Assembly: GCA_016710465.1 (NCBI GenBank)
Contig: JADJVS010000012.1
Coordinates: forward strand, 186,001 to 250,000
Reading direction: 5' to 3'
Source: Sulfuritalea sp.
Lineage (GTDB): Bacteria; Pseudomonadota; Gammaproteobacteria; Burkholderiales; Rhodocyclaceae
DNA length: 64,000 nt
A program made the position numbers and the translations under genes. Shown piece after piece: positions 44,314 through 52,522 of this stretch. The notes under the pieces are model-generated. The model did not search any database. It was not told the DNA's origin and saw nothing but the letters and a program-made list of their open reading frames with translations. Every line of letters starts with the position of its first letter. Within the stretch, counting starts at the first letter, position 1.

Positions 44314-44532
44314 CTACTTGGCGCGAAACACGATACGCGCCTTGGATAGATCATAAGGCGTCAACTGCACGGTGACCTTGTCGCCGGGAAGGATGCGGAT
44401 ATAGTGCATGCGCATTTTTCCGGAAATATGGCCGAGTACCACGTGCCCGTTTTCCAGCTTGATGCGGAACGTGGCATTGGGGAGATTCTCCATGACCTCT
44501 CCCTGCATTTCAATTACATCTTCCTTGGACAT
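44314..44532 (-). CDS. infA: Translation initiation factor IF-1
   Basis: 72-aa OB-fold factor that binds the A site during initiation. MSKEDVIEMQGEVMENLPNATF and the RIRGRLV-equivalent MRMHYIRILPGDKV are present. It lies 3 bp after secY, as is usual in betaproteobacterial spc operons. Confidence 0.96.
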   Translation of the reverse strand: MSKEDVIEMQGEVMENLPNATFRIKLENGHVVLGHISGKMRMHYIRILPGDKVTVQLTPYDLSKARIVFRAK

Positions 44533-44535
44533 GCT

Positions 44536-45864
44536 TCAACGACCGGGAAATCCGGCGCCCTTGAAGTTGGCCTTTTTCAACAAGCTTTCATACTGGTGCG
44601 ACATGACGTAAGCCTGGACCTGGGACATGAAGTCCATGGTCACGACCACAATGATCAGCAGACTGGTACCACCGAAGTAGAACGGTACGTTCCATTTCAG
44701 GATCAGGAATTCCGGGATCAGGCAAACCAGGGTGATATAGACGGCTCCAACCAGGGTCAGGCGCGTGAGAATCTTGTCGATATAGCGGCTAGTCTGGTCA
44801 CCCGGGCGAATCCCGGGCACGAAGGCCCCGCTCTTCTTCAGGTTGTCAGCGGTTTCCTTGGAGTTGAACACCAGCGCCGTGTAGAAGAAGCAGAAGAATA
44901 CGATCGCAACGGCGTAAAGAATGACGTAAATGGGCTGGCCGGGCGACAGGGTCGCGGCGATATCCTTCAACCAGGTCATGCCCTCGCCCGAGCCGAACCA
45001 ACCGGCGGCGGTGGCAGGAAAGAGAATGATCGACGAGGCGAAAATAGGCGGGATCACGCCTGACATGTTCAGCTTCAACGGCAGGTGCGAACTCTGGCCG
45101 CCGTAAATCTTGTTGCCGACCTGGCGTTTGGCGTAATTCACCAGAATCTTGCGCTGCCCCTTCTCGACAAACACGACGAATCCGGTGACCAGCACCACCA
45201 GGGCACAAATGAACAGCGCCGAAATCGCGTGCATGGCACCGGTGCGAACCAGTTCGAAAAGACCGCCCAGCGCACTCGGCAGACCGGCGACGATACCGGC
45301 GAAGATGATGATCGAAATGCCATTGCCAAGTCCGCGTTCGGTGATCTGTTCACCGACCCACATCAGGAACATCGTTCCCGTCAGCAACGTCAGCACGGTC
45401 ACGAAGCGGAACAGCGGACCCGGGTCGAGAACAAGCCCTGCTTGCGACTCCAGTGCAATGGCGATTCCAAGTCCCTGAAACAGGGCCAGTGCAACCGTCC
45501 CGTAGCGGGTGTACTGGGTGATCTTGCGGCGACCGGCTTCACCCTCTTTCTTCAATGCCTCGATCGAGGGCACCGCGACCGCCATCAGTTGCATGATGAT
45601 CGAGGACGAAATGTAGGGCATGATGCCCAGAGCGAACAGCGTGAAGCGCGACAGCGCGCCACCCGAGAAGAGGTTGAAGACGCCCAGAATTCCGCCCTGC
45701 TGGCCCTGGAACAGTTCGGCCAGTTTGACCGGGTCGATCCCCGGCACGGGTATGTGGGCGCCGATGCGATACACAACCAGCGCGCCGAGCAGAAACCACA
45801 AGCGGCGCCAGAGGTCGCCGAACTTGCCGGCCTTGCCGATTGCTGCTGCCTGGTTGCTCGCCAC
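44536..45864 (-). CDS. secY: Protein translocase subunit SecY
   Basis: 442-aa channel subunit of the Sec translocon with ten membrane segments. The N-terminal LWRRLWFLLGALVVYRIGAHIPVPGI, the plug region and the cytoplasmic C5 loop (FYTALVFNSKETADNLKKSGAFVPGIRPG) are conserved. Encoded after rplO in the spc operon; SecB encoded at 6505 feeds this system. Confidence 0.97.
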   Translation of the reverse strand: MASNQAAAIGKAGKFGDLWRRLWFLLGALVVYRIGAHIPVPGIDPVKLAELFQGQQGGILGVFNLFSGGALSRFTLFALGIMPYISSSIIMQLMAVAVPSIEALKKEGEAGRRKITQYTRYGTVALALFQGLGIAIALESQAGLVLDPGPLFRFVTVLTLLTGTMFLMWVGEQITERGLGNGISIIIFAGIVAGLPSALGGLFELVRTGAMHAISALFICALVVLVTGFVVFVEKGQRKILVNYAKRQVGNKIYGGQSSHLPLKLNMSGVIPPIFASSIILFPATAAGWFGSGEGMTWLKDIAATLSPGQPIYVILYAVAIVFFCFFYTALVFNSKETADNLKKSGAFVPGIRPGDQTSRYIDKILTRLTLVGAVYITLVCLIPEFLILKWNVPFYFGGTSLLIIVVVTMDFMSQVQAYVMSHQYESLLKKANFKGAGFPGR

Positions 45865-45882
45865 TGCCTCTACCGTCCGCTA

Positions 45883-46329
45883 TCAGGCTGCGGCGATGTC
45901 CGCCACGGACCCACCGGCGGCCTCGATCGCCGCACGCGCGCCCTTGGTGGCGCCAACGCCTTTCAGCGCGATCTTGCGACCAAGCTTGCCGGACAGGATG
46001 ACCTTGGCCGACAACGCGTCGCTGGCGATCACGCCGGCCTGCTTGAGCACCAACAGGTCGACTTCTTCCACGGGCAGCTTGTCCAGTTCGGAAAGACGCA
46101 CTTCGACGTTGCGGCTCGCCGTCAAGGAATTGAATCCACGCTTCGGCAAGCGTCGCTGCAAAGGCATCTGACCGCCTTCGAAACCGACCTTGTGGAAACC
46201 GCCTGCGCGCGATTTTTGGCCCTTGTGGCCGCGTCCCGCCGTCTTCCCCAGCCCACTGCCAATGCCACGACCAACGCGCTTGGGCGCATGTTTTGAGCCG
46301 GCACCAGGCTTCAGGTTGTTGAGTTCCAT
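45883..46329 (-). CDS. rplO: 50S ribosomal protein L15
   Basis: 148 aa, with MELNNLKPGAGSKHAPKRVGRG and the glycine-rich GSGLGKTAGRGHKGQKSRAGG. Most relatives start MELN (46329), but the AAGGGG is better spaced for ATG 46335, which adds Met-Gly; either start is possible. Confidence 0.95.
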   Translation of the reverse strand: MELNNLKPGAGSKHAPKRVGRGIGSGLGKTAGRGHKGQKSRAGGFHKVGFEGGQMPLQRRLPKRGFNSLTASRNVEVRLSELDKLPVEEVDLLVLKQAGVIASDALSAKVILSGKLGRKIALKGVGATKGARAAIEAAGGSVADIAAA

Positions 46330-46345
46330 CCCCATTGCGTTCCCC

Positions 46346-46528
46346 TTAGCCTTCGCACTTAACCAGATAGGCAATCTTGCGGATCATGCCGCGGACAGCA
46401 GGCGTGTCTTCAAGCACGGCGGAGCTGTTGAGCTTGCGCAGTCCGAGCCCGCGCGCGGTGGCGCGATGATCCTGCTTCGTTCCGATCAGGCTCTTGACCA
46501 GCGTGACCTTGACTTTTTTCTCGGTCAT
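46346..46528 (-). CDS. rpmD: 50S ribosomal protein L30
   Basis: 60-aa protein with VKVTLVKSLIGTKQDHRATARGLGLRKLN, the complete L30 fold. Four base pairs after rpsE. Confidence 0.96.
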   Translation of the reverse strand: MTEKKVKVTLVKSLIGTKQDHRATARGLGLRKLNSSAVLEDTPAVRGMIRKIAYLVKCEG

Positions 46529-46532
46529 TTTC

Positions 46533-47060
46533 TTACTCCAGAATTTCCGCCACGGCCTTGCCGCGCTTGGCGGCGATCTCGGCCGGCGTGCTCATTGCAC
46601 GCAGTCCATGCAGCGTTGCGCGCACGACGTTATAGGGATTGGTCGAACCGATTGTCTTGGCCACCACGTCGGTGACACCCATCACCTCGAACACGGCACG
46701 CATCGGGCCGCCGGCGATAACGCCAGTACCGGGCGACGCAGGCGACATCAGAACCGTCGTAGCACCGTGCTTTCCGGTCACGGAATGATGCAGTGTGCCG
46801 TCCTTGAGATTAACCTTGGTCATCTTGCGGCGAGCCTCTTCCATGGCCTTTTGCACGGCGACCGGCACTTCGCGGGACTTGCCCTTGCCCATGCCAACGC
46901 CACCGTCGCCATCGCCAACGACAGTCAGCGCGGCGAAACCGAGAATCCGGCCACCCTTGACCACCTTGGTAACACGATTGATGGAAACCATCTTCTCGCG
47001 CATGCCGTCATCGCGTTCTTCCTGAACCTGCTGCTGTTTCCTGCCTTGCGGTTTTGCCAT
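46533..47060 (-). CDS. rpsE: 30S ribosomal protein S5
   Basis: 175-aa protein important for decoding accuracy. The N-terminal RNA-binding domain has INRVTKVVKGGRILGFAALTVVGDG, the loop linked to spectinomycin sensitivity, and the C-terminal domain has GTGVIAGGPMRAVFEVMGV. Normal length. Confidence 0.97.
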   Translation of the reverse strand: MAKPQGRKQQQVQEERDDGMREKMVSINRVTKVVKGGRILGFAALTVVGDGDGGVGMGKGKSREVPVAVQKAMEEARRKMTKVNLKDGTLHHSVTGKHGATTVLMSPASPGTGVIAGGPMRAVFEVMGVTDVVAKTIGSTNPYNVVRATLHGLRAMSTPAEIAAKRGKAVAEILE

Positions 47061-47072
47061 TGTCGGCCTCGC

Positions 47073-47426
47073 TCAGAACTTGAGACCGCCCTCACGGGCG
47101 GCTTCAGCCAGCGCCTTGACGCGGCCGTGGTAATGAAAACCGGAACGATCGAACGCAACCTGTTCGATGCCGGCGGCCTTGGCTCGTTCGGCGATCAGCT
47201 TGCCGATCGTCTTGGCGGCCTCAACGTTGCCGCCATTCGGAATCTGGCTGCGAACGGTTGGCTCCATGGTCGAAGCCGTCGCCAGGACACGCGTGCCGCA
47301 ACCGGAGAAAATCTGGGCGGAGATATGCTGGTTGCTACGATGCACCGCGAGGCGCACAACCTTGAGCTCCGCAATCTTGGCGCGGGTTTTACGCGCCCTG
47401 CGTAGACGAGCCTTTTTCTTTTCCAT
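47073..47426 (-). CDS. rplR: 50S ribosomal protein L18
   Basis: 117-aa 5S rRNA-binding protein. A basic start (MEKKKARLRRARKTRAKI), VHRSNQHISAQIFSG and FDRSGFHYHGRVKALAEAAREGGL match the family. Confidence 0.96.
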   Translation of the reverse strand: MEKKKARLRRARKTRAKIAELKVVRLAVHRSNQHISAQIFSGCGTRVLATASTMEPTVRSQIPNGGNVEAAKTIGKLIAERAKAAGIEQVAFDRSGFHYHGRVKALAEAAREGGLKF

Positions 47427-47441
47427 GTTTCAGCGCCTCGA

Positions 47442-47975
47442 TTATTTCTTCTTGGTTTCCTTGATGGCCACGACCTCATCGGAGTAGCGCACACCCTTGC
47501 CCTTGTAGGGCTCCGGCGAACGGTACGCGCGAATCTCGGCGGCCACCTGCCCAACCACTTGCTTGTCGATCCCCTTGATCAGGATCTCGGTCTGGGTGGG
47601 CGTCTCGACCTTGATGCCACTGGGCATGTCGTGCACCACGGGATGGGAAAAACCCAGCGTCAGGTTCAACTTGGCGCCCTGCGCCTGGGCACGATAGCCG
47701 ACGCCTACCAGCGTCAGTTTCTTCTCGAAGCCCTTGGTAACGCCAAGCACCATGTTGTTGAGCAATGCCCGCATGGTGCCTGACATCGCACCCGCGTCAG
47801 CCGCGCCTTCGACGGCACGGCACAGCAGCTTCTCGCCGTCCTTCTCGATCGTTACCGAGGGCAAAAGGAACTGCTTCAGCGTCCCCAGCGGACCTTTGAC
47901 GGAAATCTCGGAATCAGAGAGCATGACCTCCACGCCCTTGGGAACCTCGACCGGATATTTTGCAATACGTGACAT
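47442..47975 (-). CDS. rplF: 50S ribosomal protein L6
   Basis: 177-aa protein near the factor-binding stalk base, with two tandem L6 folds. MSRIAKYPVEVPKGVEV, LTLVGVGYRAQAQG and the C-terminal PEPYKGKGVRYSDE are conserved. Confidence 0.97.
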   Translation of the reverse strand: MSRIAKYPVEVPKGVEVMLSDSEISVKGPLGTLKQFLLPSVTIEKDGEKLLCRAVEGAADAGAMSGTMRALLNNMVLGVTKGFEKKLTLVGVGYRAQAQGAKLNLTLGFSHPVVHDMPSGIKVETPTQTEILIKGIDKQVVGQVAAEIRAYRSPEPYKGKGVRYSDEVVAIKETKKK

Positions 47976-47985
47976 GAAGCGCTCC

Positions 47986-48381
47986 TTAGGCGACGATGCA
48001 GAGAACTTCGCCGCCCATGTTGCCCGCCCGCGCGCGGCGGTCGGTCATCACGCCCTTCGGCGTGGAGACGATGGCAACACCCAAGCCGTTCATTACGCGC
48101 GGCAAGTCGTCCTTGCCCTTGTAGACGCGCAGGCCGGGCTTCGAAACACGTTCGATGCGCTCAATCACCGGACGCCCGGCGTAATACTTCAGCGCGAGGT
48201 CAAGTTCGGGTTTGGCGCCCCTCTCGCGAATGGCGAAATCATCGATGTATCCCTCGTCCTTGAGAACCTTGGCGATCGCCACTTTCAGCTTGGATGAAGG
48301 CATCGACACGGAAAGCTTCTCCGCCATCTGCGCGTTGCGGATGCGGGTCAACATGTCGGCAACCGGATCGGTCATGCTCAT
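47986..48381 (-). CDS. rpsH: 30S ribosomal protein S8
   Basis: 131-aa 16S-binding protein; in enterobacteria it also represses the spc operon. The start ATG 48381 (MSMTDPVADML) has AAGGAG seven bases upstream; ATG 48375 is the alternative. VSTPKGVMTDRRAR near the C-terminus is the conserved RNA-contact motif. Confidence 0.96.
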   Translation of the reverse strand: MSMTDPVADMLTRIRNAQMAEKLSVSMPSSKLKVAIAKVLKDEGYIDDFAIRERGAKPELDLALKYYAGRPVIERIERVSKPGLRVYKGKDDLPRVMNGLGVAIVSTPKGVMTDRRARAGNMGGEVLCIVA

Positions 48382-48391
48382 ATCGGTCTCC

Positions 48392-48697
48392 TTACCAGCT
48401 TGCCTTGGTCATGCCCGGCACTTCGCCGCGCATAGCGATGTCGCGCAGCTTGTTGCGGCAAAGACCGAACTTGCGGAACACACCACGCGGACGCCCGGTC
48501 AGCGAACAGCGGTTGCGCTGGCGCGACGGGCTGGCGTTTCGGGGCAGTTGCTGAAGCTTGAGCCGCGCATCCATGCGCTGCTCGTCCGGCAGGTTGACAT
48601 TGTTGATGACGGCGAAGAGTTCGGCGCGCTTGGCTGCATATTTCGCAACAGCCTTGGCGCGCTTTTCCTCGCGGTTGATGAGTGCTAGTTTCGCCAT
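48392..48697 (-). CDS. rpsN: 30S ribosomal protein S14
   Basis: 101-aa long form of S14 lacking the CxxC zinc motifs, as usual for proteobacteria. The conserved C-terminal half is NRCSLTGRPRGVFRKFGLCRNKLRD. Confidence 0.96.
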   Translation of the reverse strand: MAKLALINREEKRAKAVAKYAAKRAELFAVINNVNLPDEQRMDARLKLQQLPRNASPSRQRNRCSLTGRPRGVFRKFGLCRNKLRDIAMRGEVPGMTKASW

Positions 48698-48704
48698 ATG
48701 TCCC

Positions 48705-49244
48705 TCAGTTCTTGAAGGGGAACTTGAATGCGGCGAGAAGCGCTTTCGCTTCGTCGTCGTTCTTCGCGGTGGTGGTAATGCTGATGTTCATGCCACGCAA
48801 CGCATCGATCTTGTCGTATTCGATTTCCGGAAAAATGATCTGTTCCTTGACACCGACGTTGTAATTGCCACGACCATCGAAGCCCTTGCCCGAAATGCCG
48901 CGAAAATCGCGAATACGGGGCATGGCGATGGTCACCAGGCGGTCGAGAAACTCGTACATCTGGTTGCCGCGCAGTGTCACCATGCAGCCGATCGGATAGT
49001 CTTCGCGGATCTTGAAGCCGGCAATGGCCTTGCGGGCCTTGGTGATCACCGGCTTCTGGCCCGCAATCTTGGTCATGTCGCCAACCGCGTGATCGAGAAT
49101 CTTCTTGTCGCCGACCGCCTCGCCCACGCCCATGTTGAGCGTGATCTTGGTGATGCGCGGCACTTCCATCACGGATTTGTAGCCGAACTTGCCAAGCAGT
49201 TCGGGAACAATGGTCTCTTTGTAAAATTCCTGCAAGCGCGCCAT
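48705..49244 (-). CDS. rplE: 50S ribosomal protein L5
   Basis: 179-aa central protuberance protein binding 5S rRNA and contacting the P-site tRNA. VPRITKITLNMGVGEAVGDKK and FPEIEYDKIDALRGMNISITT are family signatures. Confidence 0.97.
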   Translation of the reverse strand: MARLQEFYKETIVPELLGKFGYKSVMEVPRITKITLNMGVGEAVGDKKILDHAVGDMTKIAGQKPVITKARKAIAGFKIREDYPIGCMVTLRGNQMYEFLDRLVTIAMPRIRDFRGISGKGFDGRGNYNVGVKEQIIFPEIEYDKIDALRGMNISITTTAKNDDEAKALLAAFKFPFKN

Positions 49245-49253
49245 GACTGGTCC

Positions 49254-49571
49254 TTACGCGTCAACGACTTCGCCGTTCGACCTGAACACCCGAACCTTGC
49301 GGCCGTCATCGAGCATTTTGAAGCCGACGCGGTCCGCCTTCTGGGTGGCCGGATTGAACAGCGCCACGTTGGAAATATTGATCGGCATTTCCTTCTCGAC
49401 AATGCCGCCCTGATTGCCCTTCATGGGATTGGGCTTGGTGTGCTTCTTGACACGGTTGACGCCTTCCACCAGCAGGCGCTCCGCATCGAGGCAGCTCAGC
49501 ACGACTCCGCGCTTGCCCTTGTCCTTGCCCGTGGTGACGACCACGTCGTCACCCTTGCGAATCTTGTTCAT
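49254..49571 (-). CDS. rplX: 50S ribosomal protein L24
   Basis: 105-aa assembly-initiator protein with an N-terminal KOW motif (IRKGDDVVVTTGKDKGKRG). Lies 10 bp before rplE. Confidence 0.97.
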   Translation of the reverse strand: MNKIRKGDDVVVTTGKDKGKRGVVLSCLDAERLLVEGVNRVKKHTKPNPMKGNQGGIVEKEMPINISNVALFNPATQKADRVGFKMLDDGRKVRVFRSNGEVVDA

Positions 49572-49593
49572 GATCGAATCCTCGATTGCTGGT

Positions 49594-49962
49594 TCAAAGA
49601 ACCTCGGGGGCGAGCGAGACGATTTTCATGAATCGCTCGGTACGCAGTTCGCGCGTCACCGGTCCAAATATACGGGTGCCGATCGGCTCGAGTTTGTTGT
49701 TAAGGAGTACCGCAGCGTTCCCGTCAAACTTGATCAGCGAGCCGTCGGGGCGGCGGACGCCCTTCGCGGTACGCACCACCACGGCGCTATATACCTCGCC
49801 CTTCTTCACGCGGCCGCGTGGAGCCGCATCCTTGATGCTGACCTTGATGACGTCGCCAATACCGGCATAACGACGCTTGGAGCCGCCGAGCACCTTAATG
49901 CACATGACCGAACGCGCACCCGTGTTGTCGGCGACGTCGAGCAGGGACTGCATTTGAATCAT
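49594..49962 (-). CDS. rplN: 50S ribosomal protein L14
   Basis: 122-aa protein at the subunit interface; MIQMQSLLDVADNTGARSVMCIKVL is diagnostic. First gene of the spc operon, directly behind the promoter at 50077-50104. Confidence 0.97.
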   Translation of the reverse strand: MIQMQSLLDVADNTGARSVMCIKVLGGSKRRYAGIGDVIKVSIKDAAPRGRVKKGEVYSAVVVRTAKGVRRPDGSLIKFDGNAAVLLNNKLEPIGTRIFGPVTRELRTERFMKIVSLAPEVL

Positions 49963-50037
49963 TTTTCATCTCCAACTTAATTCGCGGCATACAAGTAAGT
50001 CGCCACGATCAGTCTTGGAGCCCGCTAGGGGCTGGAT

Positions 50038-50061
50038 CGCCGGAAAGGACTCCTTCCGGCG
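50038..50061 (-). other. Hairpin in the leader of the spc operon
   Basis: Perfect 8-bp arms CGCCGGAA (50038-50045) and TTCCGGCG (50054-50061) lie about 16-40 bases downstream of the spc promoter -10, in the 5' leader of rplN. No U-tract follows, so it is not a terminator; a regulatory or RNA-stability role is possible. Confidence 0.45.
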
Positions 50062-50076
50062 GAGCAAAGAGGCGAA

Positions 50077-50104
50077 ATTTTATCTTGCGCCCAGGTATTG
50101 TCAA
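50077..50104 (-). promoter_or_regulatory. Promoter of the spc operon (upstream of rplN)
   Basis: On the minus strand TTGACA (50104-50099), 16 bp, TAAAAT (50082-50077). It sits in the 168-bp gap between rpsQ and rplN, the same place as Pspc in E. coli. Confidence 0.7.
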
Positions 50105-50130
50105 CTACTTGTTGCCGAGACTCCGCAATA

Positions 50131-50400
50131 TCAGACGATGCGCGCCTTTTCGACCACCTTGGCAACCCGCCATGCCTTGGTCTTGGAGATCGGAGCACAT
50201 TCCTCGATCTGAACCAGATCCCCTGACGCGGCTTCCAGGCCTTCAACGTGCGCGTGGTACTTTTTCGAACGCGTCATGATCTTCCCGATCACGGGATGCT
50301 TGACCTTGCGCTCGACAAGAACCGTGACGGTCTTCAGCATCTTGTCGGAAACGACGCGCCCCTGCAGGGTACGCCTTACGGTCTGGGTGCCTTCGGTCAT
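50131..50400 (-). CDS. rpsQ: 30S ribosomal protein S17
   Basis: 89-aa OB-fold 16S-binding protein. RRTLQGRVVSDKMLKTVTVLVERKVKHP is characteristic. Last gene of the S10 operon; overlaps rpmC by 4 bp. Confidence 0.97.
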   Translation of the reverse strand: MTEGTQTVRRTLQGRVVSDKMLKTVTVLVERKVKHPVIGKIMTRSKKYHAHVEGLEAASGDLVQIEECAPISKTKAWRVAKVVEKARIV

Positions 50401-50591
50401 TTCGTCACCGCCTTCTCACGCTGTATGGTCTTGATCCGCGCGATATCCTTGCGCACCTTGCCAATCTGGCTCGTATTCGTCAATTGCTGGGTTGCCACCT
50501 GCATGCGCAGACCGAACTGCGCCTTGCGCAAATCGAGCAGCTCCTTTTGCAGATCGTCCGCACCCTTCGTTCTCAACTCGCTTGCCTTCAT
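50397..50591 (-). CDS. rpmC: 50S ribosomal protein L29
   Basis: 64-aa helical hairpin at the tunnel exit. MKASELRTKGADDLQKELLDLRKAQFGLRMQ is diagnostic. Overlaps rpsQ, so the two are probably translationally coupled. Confidence 0.96.
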   Translation of the reverse strand: MKASELRTKGADDLQKELLDLRKAQFGLRMQVATQQLTNTSQIGKVRKDIARIKTIQREKAVTK

Positions 50592-50596
50592 GTCTC

Positions 50597-51010
50597 TTAC
50601 CCCAAGTGGCGAATGACGAACGTAGTCTCAAGAGGCAGCTTGGCTGCCGCCAGGCGGAACGCCTCGCGGGCCAGCGTCTCGTCCACGCCATCCATTTCGT
50701 ACAACACCTTGCCCGGCTGGATCTCGGCGACCCAGTATTCGGGCGAACCCTTGCCGTTGCCCATGCGCACCTCAAGCGGCTTCTTGGAAATCGGCTTGTC
50801 CGGAAAAATGCGTATCCAGATGCGTCCGCCACGCTTGATGTGACGGGTCATGGCGCGACGAGCCGCTTCGATCTGGCGCGCCGTGAGGCGGCCGCGGCCA
50901 ATGGCCTTGAGGCCGTATTCACCGAAGCTCACCTTGGCGCCGCGCGTGGCGAGGCCCGTATTTCGACCCTTCTGTTCCTTCCTGTACTTCCTGCGGGCAG
51001 GTTGCAGCAT
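50597..51010 (-). CDS. rplP: 50S ribosomal protein L16
   Basis: 137-aa protein near the A site. MLQPARRKYRKEQKGRN, IRIFPDKPISKKPLEVRMGNGKG and VLYEMDGVDE are conserved. Confidence 0.97.
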   Translation of the reverse strand: MLQPARRKYRKEQKGRNTGLATRGAKVSFGEYGLKAIGRGRLTARQIEAARRAMTRHIKRGGRIWIRIFPDKPISKKPLEVRMGNGKGSPEYWVAEIQPGKVLYEMDGVDETLAREAFRLAAAKLPLETTFVIRHLG

Positions 51011-51013
51011 GGC

Positions 51014-51889
51014 TTACTCCTTGACCTCTTTTGCCGCGCCGGCAGCCGCGTCGGGCTTAGCCGGTGCTTTGCGAACGCGTTTAACCGGTGCCTTGGGCAC
51101 CGCCGTACCTTCGGGCTTTGCGTCCTCGGCCTTCTTGGCCGGGCTTCGACGAGCCGGAGCAGCATCGCTCTCACCTTCCGACTTGGTCCGGACCGGACCG
51201 CGGCGGGGCTTGCGCTGATCATCGACCGCAGGTTCGGGCACGGCCTGGAGCGCGTCATTCCGCGAGAGTATCTCGCCACGGAACACCCATACCTTTATAC
51301 CAATGATGCCGTATGTGGTCTTAGCCTCCGAAGTGCCGTAGTCAATATCGGCGCGCAGCGTGTGCAGCGGCACGCGCCCCTCGCGATACCACTCGCGGCG
51401 GGCGATCTCGGCGCCGTTGAGGCGGCCGGAACTCATGATCTTGATGCCCTGGGCACCGAGGCGCATGGCGTTCTGCATCGCGCGCTTCATCGCGCGGCGG
51501 AACATGATGCGCTTTTCAAGCTGCTGGGCGATCGAATCGGCGATCAGTTGAGCGTCGATTTCCGGCTTGCGGATTTCTTCGATGTTGACATGCACCGGCA
51601 CGCCCATCTTGCGCTGCAGTTCAGCCTTTAGATGCTCGATGTCTTCGCCCTTCTTGCCGATGACGACGCCGGGGCGAGCGCTGTAAACCGTAACGCGGGC
51701 GTTCTTCGCCGGGCGCTCGATGACCACGCGGCCGACGGATGCGTGCGCGAGCTTCTTCTTCAAATACTCGCGGACCTCGATGTCTTCCTTCAACATCTGC
51801 GGAAAGGCCTTGCTGTTGGCGTACCAGCGGGAAGTCCAGTTGCGCGTAACCGAAAGACGGAAGCCGGTCGGATGAATCTTTTGTCCCAT
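51014..51889 (-). CDS. rpsC: 30S ribosomal protein S3 with extended C-terminus
   Basis: 291-aa mRNA-entry protein with helicase function. The KH domain (about 38-107, ARPGVVIGKKGEDIEHLK) and C-terminal fold (to about residue 212) are normal. About 80 extra residues follow, rich in Ala, Pro, Lys and Glu (RKPRRGPVRTKSEGES, then repeated PAKK/APVKR-type stretches). Extended S3 tails occur in several betaproteobacteria but this one is long; it is probably disordered and RNA-binding. Confidence 0.96.
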   Translation of the reverse strand: MGQKIHPTGFRLSVTRNWTSRWYANSKAFPQMLKEDIEVREYLKKKLAHASVGRVVIERPAKNARVTVYSARPGVVIGKKGEDIEHLKAELQRKMGVPVHVNIEEIRKPEIDAQLIADSIAQQLEKRIMFRRAMKRAMQNAMRLGAQGIKIMSSGRLNGAEIARREWYREGRVPLHTLRADIDYGTSEAKTTYGIIGIKVWVFRGEILSRNDALQAVPEPAVDDQRKPRRGPVRTKSEGESDAAPARRSPAKKAEDAKPEGTAVPKAPVKRVRKAPAKPDAAAGAAKEVKE

Positions 51890-51898
51890 GAGTTCCCC

Positions 51899-52228
51899 TT
51901 AAGCGCCGACGGTCACGAAGATGTGGCAGGTAGGTTTGAGGATGCGATTACCGCGCCCTTTCGCCCGTGCGGTGAACCGCTTGAGCACGGTTCCCTTTTC
52001 AACATAGATGCGGGTAACCTTGAGGGCATCGATGTCGGCCCCGTCGTTATGTTCTGCGTTGGCAATGGCCGACTCGAGCACCTTCTTGATGATCCCCGCG
52101 CCCTTCTTCGGTGAGTAGGTCAGGATGCTGAGTGCCTGATCCACCGGTTTGCCACGAACGAGGTCGGCGACCAAACGGCCTTTCTGGGCCGACAGGCGCA
52201 CGCCGCGCAGGTTTGCATTGGTTTCCAT
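51899..52228 (-). CDS. rplV: 50S ribosomal protein L22
   Basis: 109-aa protein whose beta hairpin lines the exit tunnel (ARAKGRGNRILKPTCHI at the tip). The start METNANLRGVRLSAQKGRLVADLVRG is typical of betaproteobacteria. Confidence 0.97.
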   Translation of the reverse strand: METNANLRGVRLSAQKGRLVADLVRGKPVDQALSILTYSPKKGAGIIKKVLESAIANAEHNDGADIDALKVTRIYVEKGTVLKRFTARAKGRGNRILKPTCHIFVTVGA

Positions 52229-52237
52229 GATGGCTCC

Positions 52238-52519
52238 TTACTTCTTCGCCGCGGCTTTCTTGCCGCCCGTGTGGCCCTTGAAGGTGCGCGTTAGCGCGAA
52301 CTCGCCAAGTTTGTGGCCCACCATGTTTTCCGACACATAGACCGGGATGTGCTGCTTGCCGTTATGCACGGCGATGGTCAGGCCGACAAAATCCGGCAGG
52401 ATCGTTGAACGGCGCGACCAAGTCTTGATCGGACGCTTGTCGTTGGATGCGCGCGCCACATCGACGCGCTTGAGCAGGTGGGCGTCGATGAACGGGCCCT
52501 TCTTGATTGAACGTGCCAT
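52238..52519 (-). CDS. rpsS: 30S ribosomal protein S19
   Basis: 93-aa head protein. MARSIKKGPFIDAHLLKRV, WSRRSTILPDFVGLTIAVHNG and GEFALTRTFKGH are family hallmarks. Confidence 0.97.
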   Translation of the reverse strand: MARSIKKGPFIDAHLLKRVDVARASNDKRPIKTWSRRSTILPDFVGLTIAVHNGKQHIPVYVSENMVGHKLGEFALTRTFKGHTGGKKAAAKK

Positions 52520-52522
52520 GGA

